DNA of 64,000 nt from positions 261,259 to 325,258 of the forward strand of contig JBJHAX010000001.1 of NCBI GenBank assembly GCA_050480705.1, written 5' to 3'. Origin of the DNA: JBJHAX01 sp050480705. Its GTDB lineage: Bacteria; Actinomycetota; Nitriliruptoria; Nitriliruptorales; Nitriliruptoraceae. The position numbers and the translations under genes are program-made. Below the pieces are notes generated by a model. That model was not told the DNA's origin, did no database searches, and saw only the letters and a program-made list of their open reading frames with translations. Shown one piece after another: positions 8,027 to 17,168 of the stretch (positions are counted from its first letter, which is position 1; each line of letters begins with the position of its first letter).

Positions 8027-9181
8027 ATGGCCTCGCATGCCCGCTCCGACGACGAGCCGATCGAGGTCGGACATGTCGGTGACTGGACATCGATGCTCGA
8101 TGCGATGTATCCGCCCGCGGACGCCGCTGACTGGGACAACGTCGGCTTGCAGGTCGGGGCAGCCGACTGGCCCGTCGCCCGCGCGCTGGTCACCCTCGAC
8201 GTCACCTCGAAGGTCGTCGATGAGGCTGCGGAGGTGCCGGCAACGCTGGTCGTCGCGCACCATCCGCTGCTGTTTCGTCCGCTGGCGCGCCTCACACCGG
8301 CGACCGCTGCTGGACGAATCGCCCTGACGGCGGCCCGCGCCGGTGTCGCGATCACGGCCGTCCACACCAATCTGGACGTCGCGACCGACGGAGCGGGAAC
8401 GTCGCGACCGATCGCGGATGCGCTGGAGCTCATCGAACGACGGCCGTTGACGACCGAGACGCGGCAGGGTGGGCGCGCCAAACTCGTCACGTTCGTGCCG
8501 CCCGAGGCCGTCGACACGGTCATCGACGCGCTGGCCAGCGCAGGGGCGGGCCGCATCGGCGACTACGAGCGCTGCACGTTCCGGGTGCTCGGCACCGGCA
8601 CGTTCCGTCCTCTCGAAGGCGCCGATCCCTACAGCGGCGCGGTCGGAGAGGACAGTGCCGAGCAGGAATACCGGCTCGAGGTCGAACTGCCCACCGCTCG
8701 CATCGGCGCGGTCGTCGCCGCGCTGCTCTCGGCCCACCCCTACGACGAAGTCGCCTACGACCTCGTGCCGCTGATCGACGGCGCCACCAGTGGCTTCGGC
8801 ATCGTCGGGCGCCTGCCAACCCCGCAGACACTGGCGGAGGTCGCGGCGACGCTGCGCACCGGGCTGCCCGCCCCGCACCTACGCTACGCCGGCGCCGGCG
8901 AGCGCGTCGTGTCCCGTGTCGCGTGCGTCGGCGGAGCAGGTGACGGACTGGTCGGCGCGGCGCTGGCAGCTGACGTCGACGTCTACGTGACCGGAGACCT
9001 TCGGCACCATGTCGCGTTGGATGCACTCGAACAGGGCCTCGCGCTCGTCGATGCCGGGCACCATGCGACCGAGGTCGCGGCGATGCCGCACTGGATCGAA
9101 CGCATCGCCAACGAGGCGCGCACGCGGTCGCTGACTGCGCCGGTGGTAGCTTCCCGCGAGCCGACCGTCCCCTGGAGCTGA
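8027..9181 (+). CDS. Nif3-like dinuclear metal protein
   Basis: Member of the Nif3/YqfO family, conserved in nearly all bacteria, which forms hexamers with a two-metal site. It is often annotated as GTP cyclohydrolase I type 2-like, but its true role is uncertain. The 384-residue protein has WDNVGLQVG near the start, the metal-binding VVAHHPLLF and AVHTNLDVA blocks in the N-terminal half, and YVTGDLRHH plus VDAGHHATE in the C-terminal half. Its length indicates the form with a PII-like middle insertion. No strong ribosome site precedes ATG 8027. The zinc-ribbon gene begins three bases after the stop; this pairing is common in actinobacteria. Confidence 0.9.
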   Translation: MASHARSDDEPIEVGHVGDWTSMLDAMYPPADAADWDNVGLQVGAADWPVARALVTLDVTSKVVDEAAEVPATLVVAHHPLLFRPLARLTPATAAGRIALTAARAGVAITAVHTNLDVATDGAGTSRPIADALELIERRPLTTETRQGGRAKLVTFVPPEAVDTVIDALASAGAGRIGDYERCTFRVLGTGTFRPLEGADPYSGAVGEDSAEQEYRLEVELPTARIGAVVAALLSAHPYDEVAYDLVPLIDGATSGFGIVGRLPTPQTLAEVAATLRTGLPAPHLRYAGAGERVVSRVACVGGAGDGLVGAALAADVDVYVTGDLRHHVALDALEQGLALVDAGHHATEVAAMPHWIERIANEARTRSLTAPVVASREPTVPWS

Positions 9182-9184
9182 TCG

Positions 9185-9913
9185 TTGTCCGAACCGGCGC
9201 CCGACGACCTCGATCGCCTCATCGAGCTCCAGCGAACGGACACGTCGATCCGACGGCTGCGCCACCGCCTGGATGCACTCGATGAGCAGCAACAGCTCGA
9301 GGCGTCGCAGGCGCGCGCTGCCGAGCTCGAACGATCCGGCGACGACACCCGAATCGAACTCGAACGCGCCCGCGCCGACCAGCGCCAGCTCGAACGTGAA
9401 GTCGACGTCCTCACCCAGCGTCGCGATGCAGAACAGGCCCGCCTCTACGACGGTTCGCTCACCAGCCCCAGGCAGATCAGCTCAGCCGAAGCCGAGATCG
9501 AAACGACCGGCCGTCGGATCGCCGATCACGAGGAGCTGCTGCTCGAGGTCCTCGAACGTGTCGAGACGCTCGAGGCTCAGGTCGCCTCGTTCGACACCGC
9601 GCTCGAGCAGGAGCGGGCACGTGCCGCCGAGCTGACCGTTGCCCGCGACGAGGCGGCAGGAGCGATCCTGGCCGAAACGGCCGAACTCGAGGTTGCGCGC
9701 GCCGAGCAGGCGGCCACCATCGACGCGGACCTCGTTGCGCGCTACGACGCCGCGGTGCAGCGCTCGGGCGGTGTCGGCGTCGGACAACTCGACGGCCAAT
9801 CGTGCACTGCATGTCGTGTGCAGCTGTCGATGGCGGACGTCAACGACCTGCTGGCGGGCCCGTCGCTGACGAGCTGCCCGCAGTGTCAGCGGATGTTGAT
9901 CATCCCGGACTGA
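9185..9913 (+). CDS. Coiled-coil protein with C4 zinc ribbon
   Basis: A 242-residue protein whose first 185 residues are a long, highly charged coiled coil. The last part is a four-cysteine zinc ribbon, with CTACRVQ followed by SCPQCQRMLI. This matches the zf-RING_7/CT398-like family, often encoded next to Nif3-like proteins, with a proposed but unproven role in nucleic-acid or secretion-related processes. A TTG start at 9185 follows the Nif3 stop by three bases, so the two are very likely co-transcribed and coupled. It converges with the GGDEF gene ending at 9951. Confidence 0.8.
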   Translation: MSEPAPDDLDRLIELQRTDTSIRRLRHRLDALDEQQQLEASQARAAELERSGDDTRIELERARADQRQLEREVDVLTQRRDAEQARLYDGSLTSPRQISSAEAEIETTGRRIADHEELLLEVLERVETLEAQVASFDTALEQERARAAELTVARDEAAGAILAETAELEVARAEQAATIDADLVARYDAAVQRSGGVGVGQLDGQSCTACRVQLSMADVNDLLAGPSLTSCPQCQRMLIIPD

Positions 9914-9950
9914 TCGCCAGGCGGGCATCTGCGCGCTGCTGGAGTGTGTC

Positions 9951-10988
9951 TCACAGGACGTCGCCCTCGGCCGTGCCGACGCGATCCATGCCAGCTGACT
10001 TCGCCCGTTCCTTGGCACGATCGGCGGCGCGCAGCACCGCGACCTCGTCGTCGCCGTCCTCGGGGAACCGAGCGATGCCGTACGCGGCGTGCACTTCGAA
10101 ACGTTCGCCGTCGGGCAGGGACACCTGCTCGTCGTGCAGTCGCTCGACGATGCGTGCGACGACCGACCGGCAGCGGTCACGGTCGGCTTCGACGAGTGCG
10201 ATCGCGACCTCGTCGCTTCCCAGACGCGAGGCGAGGACGTCCTGGCCGGCCGACCGACGGAGCACGTGTGCGAGTGCACGCATCGCTTCGGTGCCGGTCG
10301 GATGCCCGTAGCGGTCGTTGAGCGCGCGCATGCCACGGATGTCGGCGAGCAGGATCGTGAACGCACGTCCCTGCTCGCGCAACGCGCCCAGTTCGTCGTA
10401 GAAGGCCCGGACGTTGAGCAGACCGGTGACCGAATCTTCGCGCACCACGCGCTGCAACGCCTCGGTCCGCTGTCCTTCGAGCTGCGCCCCGGTCGCGCCG
10501 ATGAGCCCGCACCCNNNNNNNNNNCGAGGGTGGTGGCCGCGAGGTCCTACGCCTGCGCCGTCGGGCGAGCACCGTGAGCTACCGTCGTCACGTTCGATCC
10601 ACCGCCCGCCGGCGATCGCCGCGGCGCATCCCCGTTGGAGGCCTCCCCGTGGCCGATCGTTCCGCGCGCGCTCGTCGTGCGCCACGCAACCAGACCGCCG
10701 GGCGCGGCTCGGGCCCGCCGCGAGGAGCGCGACGTCCGCTGTGCCATGGACGACGCCGGCGGCGATGCCGTAGTAGATGCCGCCGCGCACACCCCCGACG
10801 AGACCTGCCACGAACGCAAGAGGGGCCGTAAGCCAGGCCAGTTGGGCGTCGGCGGTGACGATGTGGACGGCGACGGTGAGTCCGAGGCCACCGCCGAACA
10901 CCCCGATGCGTGTTCCAGGCCGCTCGAGCGCACCGACCAGGCGTGTGAGCACCGAACGCGTGCGAGCGTCGAGTCCCGGCCGTGCCAC
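9951..10988 (-). CDS. Membrane GGDEF-domain protein, degenerate, interrupted by a sequence gap
   Basis: About 345 codons in one open frame that runs through ten Ns, so length and linker are uncertain. The N-terminal part has two or three hydrophobic segments (about residues 29-85). The C-terminal 165 residues are a GGDEF fold with EDSVTGLLN, LNDRYGHPTG and the signature position reading GSDEV rather than GGDEF. The DxDxFK block reads DIRGMR and the I-site Arg is absent, so cyclase activity is doubtful and a binding or regulatory role is possible. GTG 10988 starts one base after the otsB stop, so it is the last gene of the trehalose unit. The sequence from about 10530 to 10700 looks poorly conserved and a frameshift there cannot be excluded. 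Confidence 0.7.
   Translation of the reverse strand: MARPGLDARTRSVLTRLVGALERPGTRIGVFGGGLGLTVAVHIVTADAQLAWLTAPLAFVAGLVGGVRGGIYYGIAAGVVHGTADVALLAAGPSRARRSGCVAHDERARNDRPRGGLQRGCAAAIAGGRWIERDDGSSRCSPDGAGVGPRGHHPXXXXGCGLIGATGAQLEGQRTEALQRVVREDSVTGLLNVRAFYDELGALREQGRAFTILLADIRGMRALNDRYGHPTGTEAMRALAHVLRRSAGQDVLASRLGSDEVAIALVEADRDRCRSVVARIVERLHDEQVSLPDGERFEVHAAYGIARFPEDGDDEVAVLRAADRAKERAKSAGMDRVGTAEGDVL
10515..10524. other. Run of ten Ns (assembly gap)
   Basis: Ten undetermined bases inside the GGDEF gene. The round number suggests a scaffold gap of unknown true length, so the protein linker here is not reliable. Confidence 0.98.
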
Positions 10989-10989
10989 G

Positions 10990-11784
10990 TCAGTGATCCT
11001 CCGTGTGCGCGTTCGCGCCGAGTGCGCGCAGGAACGCCACCACTGCCGTCGGATCGCGTAGCCGGTCGCTGGCCAGCGACCGACGCTCCACCTCGGCGAC
11101 CAGGATCGCGGTCCCGTTGTGGCGGCGTGCAACCGCGAACGCGTCCTCGTCGGTGACATCGTCGCCGATCACCAACGGGAGGCTTCCGGGGACGTAGCGC
11201 AGCAGCCACTCCACCGCACGTCCCTTGTCGATTCCTTCTGGACGCAGCTCCACGACCGACTTGCCGTCGAGCAACTGGAATCCGGGAGCGTCACCAAGGC
11301 GGCGCGCGAGCAGACTGCGCAGGGCAGGCAGCCTCGCCGTCTCGTCGTCGACGGGGACCAGCCGATGGTGCACGGCGAGCGACGTGGGTTTGCGCTCGAT
11401 CAGCCATCCCGGCCGATCCTCGAGCAGTGTGCGCACGTCGCCTTCGACCGCGTCGAGGGTGTGGACCACCGCGTCGACATCGACCAGTTCCACCAGGGTC
11501 GCGTCGCCGGCGACGATGTGTGCGCCGTGCCCACCGACGAGGATCGCCTCTGCGCCGATCGTGCGCTTGCGCAGATCTTCGACGTCGCGACCCGAGCAGA
11601 TCGCGACGGTCGTTGCCCGGGCGAGGCGCCGCAGTGCCTGCAGCGCTCCCGGAGCGAGAGCGGCGTCGTCGGGGCGGTCGACGATCTCGGCGAGAGTTCC
11701 GTCGAAGTCGACGACGACGAGATGGTCGGCCGGCCGTCCCATGACGGCCGCCAGCTGCACCGGGTCGGCGGCGGGGAGGGTCAC
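10990..11784 (-). CDS. otsB: Trehalose-6-phosphate phosphatase
   Basis: Removes phosphate from trehalose-6-phosphate, the last step of trehalose synthesis. The 264-residue HAD-fold protein has motif I VVVDFDGTLAEI, the substrate-loop region GGHGAHIV and motif IV IGDDVTDEDAF, all typical of OtsB. GTG 11784 overlaps the otsA stop in a GTGA junction, so OtsA and OtsB are made in a coupled way. The frame stays open upstream inside otsA, but this start gives the usual OtsB length and places motif I about 30 residues in. The next gene downstream, a GGDEF protein, begins one base after the stop. Confidence 0.92.
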   Translation of the reverse strand: MTLPAADPVQLAAVMGRPADHLVVVDFDGTLAEIVDRPDDAALAPGALQALRRLARATTVAICSGRDVEDLRKRTIGAEAILVGGHGAHIVAGDATLVELVDVDAVVHTLDAVEGDVRTLLEDRPGWLIERKPTSLAVHHRLVPVDDETARLPALRSLLARRLGDAPGFQLLDGKSVVELRPEGIDKGRAVEWLLRYVPGSLPLVIGDDVTDEDAFAVARRHNGTAILVAEVERRSLASDRLRDPTAVVAFLRALGANAHTEDH

Positions 11785-13190
11785 GGTCGCCGGTGACCTT
11801 CCTCGATCGCGTCGAGTTCGTCTGTGACCCAGCGGTGCACATCCGCCCGGCGCACGATCTCTGCCATCCGACGTATCCGCTGGCGCCGCTCGGACTCGTC
11901 GAGCGTGAGTGCCGCCTGCATCAGGTGGCTCAGCCCGTCCACGTCGAACGGGTTGCAGCGCACGGCCTCGTCGCCGAACTCCAGCGACGTGCCGCAGAAC
12001 TCGCTGAGAAGCAGCACACCGGCGCCGCCGGCGGCGGCCTGCACCGTCACGAACTCTTTCGCGACGAGATTCATGCCGTCCTTGAGTGGCGTGACACACA
12101 TCACGTCGGCGAGCCGGTAATAGGCGGCGAGCCGCGCACGACTCACTCCGCGGTAGAGGTAGTGCACGGGCACGTCGTGGCCGGGCTCGGTGAAGCGACC
12201 GTTGATCCGCCCGACCTCGGTCTCAACCTGTTCACGCAGGTCACGGTACTCGCGCACGTCGTCGCGGCTCGGCACAGCGACCTGCACGAATGCCACCTCT
12301 CTGCGCAGATCGGGCTCGCGGTCGAGCAACCGCTCGATCGACTGCAGCCGGTGACGGATCCCCTTGGTGTAGTCGAGCCGGTCGACACCGAGAAAGACTC
12401 GTCGCCCCGCGAACTGCTCGCGCAGCGTCGCCAGTTCCCGTTCGGTCTCGTCCTCGAGGGCCAGCGTCGCGAATTCGTCGGCGTCGATCGATATCGGATG
12501 GGCGACCGCCAGGGTCCGACGCCCGTCAGGATGCATCAGCGTGTCACCCAGCGGGCTGACCGACGGATACAGCCGTTGGACAGACCGGATGAAGTTGTCG
12601 CGGTAGCGCGTGGTGTGGAAACCGATGCTGTCCGCAGCGAGGACTCCGTCGAGCAGCGCCTCACGCCACGGCAGACGTGCGATCAGTTCGGGCGGTGGGA
12701 ACGGCGTGTGGAGGAAGAAGCCGATGCGTGCGTCCTCGACCAGTGCCCGCAGCAGCTCGGGAACGAGCATCAGGTGGTAGTCGTGGACCCAGATCGTCGT
12801 CGTCGCGTCGTAGCGCGCTGCGACCGGAGCGACCGCCTCGGCGATGAGCCGGTTGACCTTGCGGTAGGCCTCCCACCAGTCGCGGTCGATGACCGGCTGT
12901 GCCGCGAGATCGTGGAACAGCGGCCACAGTGTGCGGTTGGCGAACCCGTGGTAGTAGCCCTGCACGAGCTGTTCGTCGAGCCGCACCGGGTACAGGTCAC
13001 ACGCAAGCCCCTCGACCCGGCCGGGCACGCCGTCGGGGTCGTCGTCCCAGCCGATCCAGGCCCCCCCGGTGCGTTCGACGACGGGGCGCAGTGCGGTGAC
13101 GAGCCCACCGGCTGACGCTTCCCACGTCTCGCCGCGCCGGGAGACGGGGAGACGATTCGCCACCACGATCAGCGGTGCGGATTCCTGCAC
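11781..13190 (-). CDS. otsA: Trehalose-6-phosphate synthase
   Basis: Transfers glucose from a nucleotide sugar to glucose-6-phosphate to give trehalose-6-phosphate; trehalose serves in osmotic and desiccation tolerance and carbon storage. The 469-residue GT20 protein shows VVANRLPVSR and SAGGLVTAL at the N-terminus, VHDYHLMLVPELLR, FFLHTPFPP, the donor-site block FLGVDRLDYTKGI and DGMNLVAKEF. The length agrees with E. coli OtsA. GTG 13190 is chosen because AGGAG lies seven bases before it and the conserved VVANRLP follows at once; the open frame to 13292 has no such support. The aminotransferase gene lies 109 bases upstream on the same strand. Confidence 0.93.
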   Translation of the reverse strand: MQESAPLIVVANRLPVSRRGETWEASAGGLVTALRPVVERTGGAWIGWDDDPDGVPGRVEGLACDLYPVRLDEQLVQGYYHGFANRTLWPLFHDLAAQPVIDRDWWEAYRKVNRLIAEAVAPVAARYDATTTIWVHDYHLMLVPELLRALVEDARIGFFLHTPFPPPELIARLPWREALLDGVLAADSIGFHTTRYRDNFIRSVQRLYPSVSPLGDTLMHPDGRRTLAVAHPISIDADEFATLALEDETERELATLREQFAGRRVFLGVDRLDYTKGIRHRLQSIERLLDREPDLRREVAFVQVAVPSRDDVREYRDLREQVETEVGRINGRFTEPGHDVPVHYLYRGVSRARLAAYYRLADVMCVTPLKDGMNLVAKEFVTVQAAAGGAGVLLLSEFCGTSLEFGDEAVRCNPFDVDGLSHLMQAALTLDESERRQRIRRMAEIVRRADVHRWVTDELDAIEEGHRRP

Positions 13191-13299
13191 GCTGGCTCTC
13201 CTCGCCGCACCGTGATCGTAGTGTGCGAACCGCCGGGCCTGGTCCGGTTCGGGCGTTCGGTGGGGCGCGACCACCGTGGGCGCTGCCGGCACAGGGTGC

Positions 13300-14142
13300 T
13301 CAGCTGGCGGCGGTCACATCGAGTGTGGCCGCAACGTGGTCGTCGAACGCCTCGCGCAACCACGAGGTCGTCGGCCCGGGTGCCGGAAAATCGAAGGTGT
13401 GTTCGTCGGTCACGACCGCACGGACCGGCAGCACCGGACGGGTCGCAGACACCACGAAGGCCTCGTCGATCTCGGCGAGATCGTCGACGGTGGGTGTCTG
13501 GAAGTCGATGTCGGTCACGTGCGCGAGCTGGCGCAGCGTGATCGAATCGAGGATCGGCAGCGACGCCGGATCCGGACTGAGCACTCGCTGCCCCCGTACC
13601 AGGCACACCGCCCCTGTCGGCAGCTCCAGCAGGCGCCCCGAATCGACGACCAGGGCGTCATCGGCATCGCGCTCTCGGGCCTGGCGCAGCGCCCACTGAT
13701 TGACCGCGTAGGACAGGGTCTTCACGCCCGTCAACGCGCTGACCCACGGGGCGTCCACGGTCGCGAGTGTCATCGAAGCCGGCCAGACGGGTTGCTCGGC
13801 GAGTCCGCGCACCGTGCCGTCACGTGTCACGATGATCCGTATCGCGCCGTCGTTGGGTCCCCACGCTGCCAGCAGATCCTTGACGACGTCACGCACGACA
13901 GGGACCCGGATCCCGAGACGTCGCCCCGAGCGTCGTAGGCGTTCGAGATGCTCGTCGAGTGCATGCGTGCGTCCCCCTCGAACGAGGACGGCGTCGAAGA
14001 CGCCGTCTCCCCGCAGGAAACCGGTGTCGGTCAACGGCACGGTCGCCTCCGAGGCCGGCACGACTCGCCCGTCCATCCAGGCGATCGCACGCAGGTGGCC
14101 CGAAGCGCCTGCTGGGCCGGAAGATGCGCCAGACGTGTCCAT
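13300..14142 (-). CDS. Class IV PLP-dependent aminotransferase
   Basis: A 280-residue fold-type IV enzyme of the branched-chain aminotransferase / D-amino acid aminotransferase / aminodeoxychorismate lyase group. WMDGRVVPA starts the fold, GDGVFDAVLVRGG and HLERLRRSGRRLG follow, VKTLSYAVN carries the PLP lysine, and the cofactor-binding turn reads LELPTGAVCL. The members cannot be told apart safely from sequence; no pabA or pabB is nearby, so PabC is not supported over the others. ATG 14142. It reads in the same direction as otsA, which begins 109 bases further on, so a shared transcript is possible. Confidence 0.85.
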   Translation of the reverse strand: MDTSGASSGPAGASGHLRAIAWMDGRVVPASEATVPLTDTGFLRGDGVFDAVLVRGGRTHALDEHLERLRRSGRRLGIRVPVVRDVVKDLLAAWGPNDGAIRIIVTRDGTVRGLAEQPVWPASMTLATVDAPWVSALTGVKTLSYAVNQWALRQARERDADDALVVDSGRLLELPTGAVCLVRGQRVLSPDPASLPILDSITLRQLAHVTDIDFQTPTVDDLAEIDEAFVVSATRPVLPVRAVVTDEHTFDFPAPGPTTSWLREAFDDHVAATLDVTAAS

Positions 14143-14151
14143 GGTCCCATG

Positions 14152-14180
14152 GTGCCAGAACCCGGCCGAGGACGTACCCT
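14152..14180 (+). promoter_or_regulatory. Probable promoter of RNase P RNA
   Basis: GTGCCA and TACCCT separated by 17 bases. The -10 box ends six bases before the point where the RNase P RNA P1 helix should begin, which matches the expected transcription start. Confidence 0.5.
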
Positions 14181-14186
14181 CGAGGG

Positions 14187-14580
14187 TGTCGGGAGGAGCC
14201 GGCGAGGCGGCCGCGCCGGGTCAGTTCGCCCGGTGAGGAAAGTCCGGACTCCACAGGGCAGGGTGCTGGGTAACTCCCAGGCGTGGTGACACGCGGCAAG
14301 CGCAACAGAGAGCAGACCGCCCGCGCCGAATCGGTGTCGTTCGCGGCACCAGGCGCGTGGTGAGGGTGAAACGGTGAGGTAAGAGCTCACCAGCACGGCG
14401 GGTGACCGTCGTGGCTGGGCATGCCCCATCCGGAGCAAGGCCAAGCAGGGACCAGCGGCGGCCCGTCGACGTGTCCCAGGTAGGCCGCGCGAGGCGTCGG
14501 GAGACCGGCGTCCCAGAGAGATGGTCGCCACCCGCGTTACGCGGGGACAGAATCCGGCTTACACGCCGACTCCTCCCGCC
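14187..14580 (+). ncRNA. rnpB: RNase P RNA, type A
   Basis: The catalytic RNA of RNase P, which removes 5' leaders from tRNA precursors. The universally conserved core is plain: GAGGAAAGTCCGGACTCC at 14235-14252, then ACAGGGCAGGGTG, CAACAGAGAGCAGACCGCC, GGTGAGGGTGAAACGGTG, AGAGATGGTCGCCACC and ACAGAATCCGGCTTAC near the 3' end. The P1 helix closes with CGGGAGGAG (14190-14198) pairing with CTCCTCCCG (14570-14578), which sets both ends within a few bases. The size of about 394 bases is normal for actinobacteria. Protein frames through this region are not real. Confidence 0.97.
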
Positions 14581-14609
14581 GCACGGTCCCGCTGTGCGGC
14601 ACCGCTACC

Positions 14610-15725
14610 GTGACGCCACCCGTCAGCGAGACGTCCGTGACCGATGCCGCCGCCGTCCACCGTCGCCATGCGAACAGCCCATTCCTGCGCGCGTGCCGGG
14701 GACATTCGCACGAGGTCGTGCCCGTATGGTTCATGCGCCAGGCGGGGCGCGCCCTGGCCGAGTACCGCGAGATCCGGCAGCGTCATGCCTTCGAAGAAGT
14801 CGTGCGCACTCCTGAGCTGGCTGCCGAGGTGACCTTGCAGCCCGTGCGTCGCTACGGCGTGGACGCCGCGATCCTGTTCTCTGACATCGTCACGCCGCTG
14901 CAGGCGATCGGCCTCGACATCGAGGTGACGCCCGGCGTGGGCCCAACGCTCGCCCAGCCGATCACCACGACCGCCGACCTCGCTCGGCTGCGGCCCCTCG
15001 AACCCGACGTGGACATGACCTACGTCCTCGACACCGTGTCGATTCTCGTCGACGAACTCGACGTGCCCTTGATCGGCTTTGGCGGTGCACCGTTCACGCT
15101 GGCGAGCTACCTCATCGAGGGCGGCCCGTCGAAGTCCTACGCGCGCACCAAGGCGCTGATGTTCACCGACGTTGCGACGTGGCACGGACTGATGGAGCGC
15201 CTCGCCGAGATCGTGACGGCGAGTCTGCGAGCCCAGGTCCAGCGCGGCGCGGCGGCGGTCCAACTGTTCGACTCCTGGGCCGGTGCGCTGCACCCCCGCG
15301 ACTACCAGCGCTTCGTGCTTCCACACAGTCACAGGATCTTCACCGAACTCGCCGACCTCGACGTGCCACGCATCCACTTCGGGGTGGGCACCGGGGAGCT
15401 GCTCGGCCACATGGCGCACGCGGGGGCAGACGTCGTCGGTGTCGACTGGCGGGTCGAACTCGCCGACGCGCGGCGCCGCATCCCGGTCGGAGTCGGGATG
15501 CAAGGGAATCTGGAACCGGCCGTGTGTCTTGCGCCGTGGCCTCAGGTCGAAGCGCGGGTTCGCGACGTCCTCGATGCGGCCGACGGGGCGTGTAACCACA
15601 TCTTCAACCTCGGCCACGGCGTGCTGCCACAGACCGACCCCGCGGTGCTCGAGCGCATCGTCGACCTCGTCCACCGCGAAGGCACGATCGTCAGCGACCG
15701 TGCCGCTGACTCGGCGCGAGGATGA
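14610..15725 (+). CDS. hemE: Uroporphyrinogen decarboxylase
   Basis: Decarboxylates the four acetate side chains of uroporphyrinogen III to give coproporphyrinogen III in haem synthesis. The product is up to 371 residues and contains VWFMRQAGRALAEYR (the substrate-binding MRQAGR), LFSDIVTPLQAIG, FGGAPFTLASYLIEGG and the C-terminal NLGHGVLPQTDP. Start choice is open: GTG 14610 and GTG 14637 are both in frame and neither has a strong ribosome site. The gene begins 30 bases after the RNase P RNA and its stop overlaps hemY in an ATGA junction, so the two haem genes are coupled. Confidence 0.94.
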   Translation: MTPPVSETSVTDAAAVHRRHANSPFLRACRGHSHEVVPVWFMRQAGRALAEYREIRQRHAFEEVVRTPELAAEVTLQPVRRYGVDAAILFSDIVTPLQAIGLDIEVTPGVGPTLAQPITTTADLARLRPLEPDVDMTYVLDTVSILVDELDVPLIGFGGAPFTLASYLIEGGPSKSYARTKALMFTDVATWHGLMERLAEIVTASLRAQVQRGAAAVQLFDSWAGALHPRDYQRFVLPHSHRIFTELADLDVPRIHFGVGTGELLGHMAHAGADVVGVDWRVELADARRRIPVGVGMQGNLEPAVCLAPWPQVEARVRDVLDAADGACNHIFNLGHGVLPQTDPAVLERIVDLVHREGTIVSDRAADSARG

Positions 15726-17122
15726 CCACCGGCCGCGTGGTCGTCGTCGGCGGCGGTCTCACCGGCCTCGTTGCGGCACGACACCTCGACGCCGAATGCG
15801 ATGTCGTCGTCCTCGACGCCTCATCACGCCTGGGTGGCGCGATCGACACGGTCGCCTTCGACGGGGTCGCCTTCGACGTCGGCGCCGATGCGTTTCTCGC
15901 TCGGCAGCCCGGCATGAGTGAGCTCGTCGCCGCGCTGGGCATCGACGAGACGGAACTCGTCGCGCCGGCCACCTCCCGCGTTCTGCTGCGTCGCGGCCGG
16001 CGGCTGCGTCCGCTGCCCGAAGCCACGGTGTTCGGCGTCCCCACCGACCTGGTGGCACTGGCACGTTCGGGTGCGCTCGGAACCCGGGGCTTGTTGCGCG
16101 CGGCGATCGAGCCGATCGTTTCGCGTCGGCAGATCGCCGACGACATCGATGTCGCGACGCTGCTCACCGAACGTTTCGGCCGCGCCGTCGTCGACCAGCT
16201 TGTCGAGCCGCTGCTCGGCGGCGTGTACGCGGGTGGTGCCGCGAACCTCAGCGCACGTGCGACGATGCCGACAGTCTGGCAGGCGGCAGCCGAGCGACGC
16301 TCGCTGCTGCGGGCGCTCGCGTCGTCGCGCCGCAGATCAGCGGCTGTCGATCACGACGTCCCGGTCTTTCGAACCGTTCGGGGAGGACTGTCCCGTGTCG
16401 TCGATGCGCTCACCGGGTCCCTGCGAGGGCAGGTGCGCACCAGCACGCGTGTCGTCGGCGTCGAACGCTCGCCCGATTCGAGCGGATGGATCGTGGTGTG
16501 CGACGCGGGAGAACGCATCCCGGCCGACGACGTGGTCCTCGCCACCCCGACGGCAGTTGCGGCGGAGCTGCTCGCACCGCTTGTCGCCGGTGCGTCGCGT
16601 GCGCTGGCCGCGATGCCCACCGTGTCGATCGCCGTCGTTGCGCTCGCCTACGAGCGTGCGGCCGGCCAGCCGCCGCACGCGAGTGGTGTGCTGGTTCCTC
16701 CGGGACAGTCGGACCAGGGACTGGTCAAAGCCGTCACGTTCTCGTCGACCAAATGGCCGCACCACGTCGGCCACGATGCGACCCTGATCCGCGCCAGCGT
16801 GGGACGCGTCGGCGACCGGCGGCACGACGAACTCGACGACGACGAGCTGCTACGACGTGTCGATGGCGAAGTTGCGACGATCGCGGGACTCACCGGAGAA
16901 GCGCGCGCGGGTCTGGTCCGACGCTGGGGGGATGTGCTCCCGCAGTATCAAGTCGGTCATCTCGAGCGCATCGAGGCGGTGCACGGCGCCGTCGCAGACG
17001 CTGCTCCGGGCCTCCACGTGGCGGGAGCGGCATTCGGCGGCGTCGGGCTGGCCGCGCGATGCCGTGACGGGCGGCACATCGCCGAGCAGATCATTGCGTC
17101 GCGCGCGGGTGCGGCAGGCTGA
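15722..17122 (+). CDS. hemY: Protoporphyrinogen/coproporphyrinogen III oxidase, HemY type
   Basis: A 466-residue FAD-dependent, oxygen-using oxidase. The dinucleotide-binding fold is at the N-terminus (VVVVGGGLTGLVAA, then VVVLDASSRLGGAI), and the C-terminal FAD motif follows GLHVAGAAFGGVGLAA. In actinobacteria the HemY family usually acts on coproporphyrinogen III (the CgoX role) in the coproporphyrin-dependent haem route; that is family knowledge, and no hemQ or hemH is in the window to confirm it. ATG 15722 overlaps the hemE stop. Confidence 0.9.
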   Translation: MTTGRVVVVGGGLTGLVAARHLDAECDVVVLDASSRLGGAIDTVAFDGVAFDVGADAFLARQPGMSELVAALGIDETELVAPATSRVLLRRGRRLRPLPEATVFGVPTDLVALARSGALGTRGLLRAAIEPIVSRRQIADDIDVATLLTERFGRAVVDQLVEPLLGGVYAGGAANLSARATMPTVWQAAAERRSLLRALASSRRRSAAVDHDVPVFRTVRGGLSRVVDALTGSLRGQVRTSTRVVGVERSPDSSGWIVVCDAGERIPADDVVLATPTAVAAELLAPLVAGASRALAAMPTVSIAVVALAYERAAGQPPHASGVLVPPGQSDQGLVKAVTFSSTKWPHHVGHDATLIRASVGRVGDRRHDELDDDELLRRVDGEVATIAGLTGEARAGLVRRWGDVLPQYQVGHLERIEAVHGAVADAAPGLHVAGAAFGGVGLAARCRDGRHIAEQIIASRAGAAG

Positions 17123-17168
17123 CGCGTTTCCGACCGTTCGCTTCGGCACGCCTCGTCCCGCCTTCGTA

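Noticed and set aside
14187..14580. Several open frames through the RNase P RNA region
   Set aside because: The conserved RNase P core and P1 pairing explain the sequence, and no frame gives a recognisable protein.
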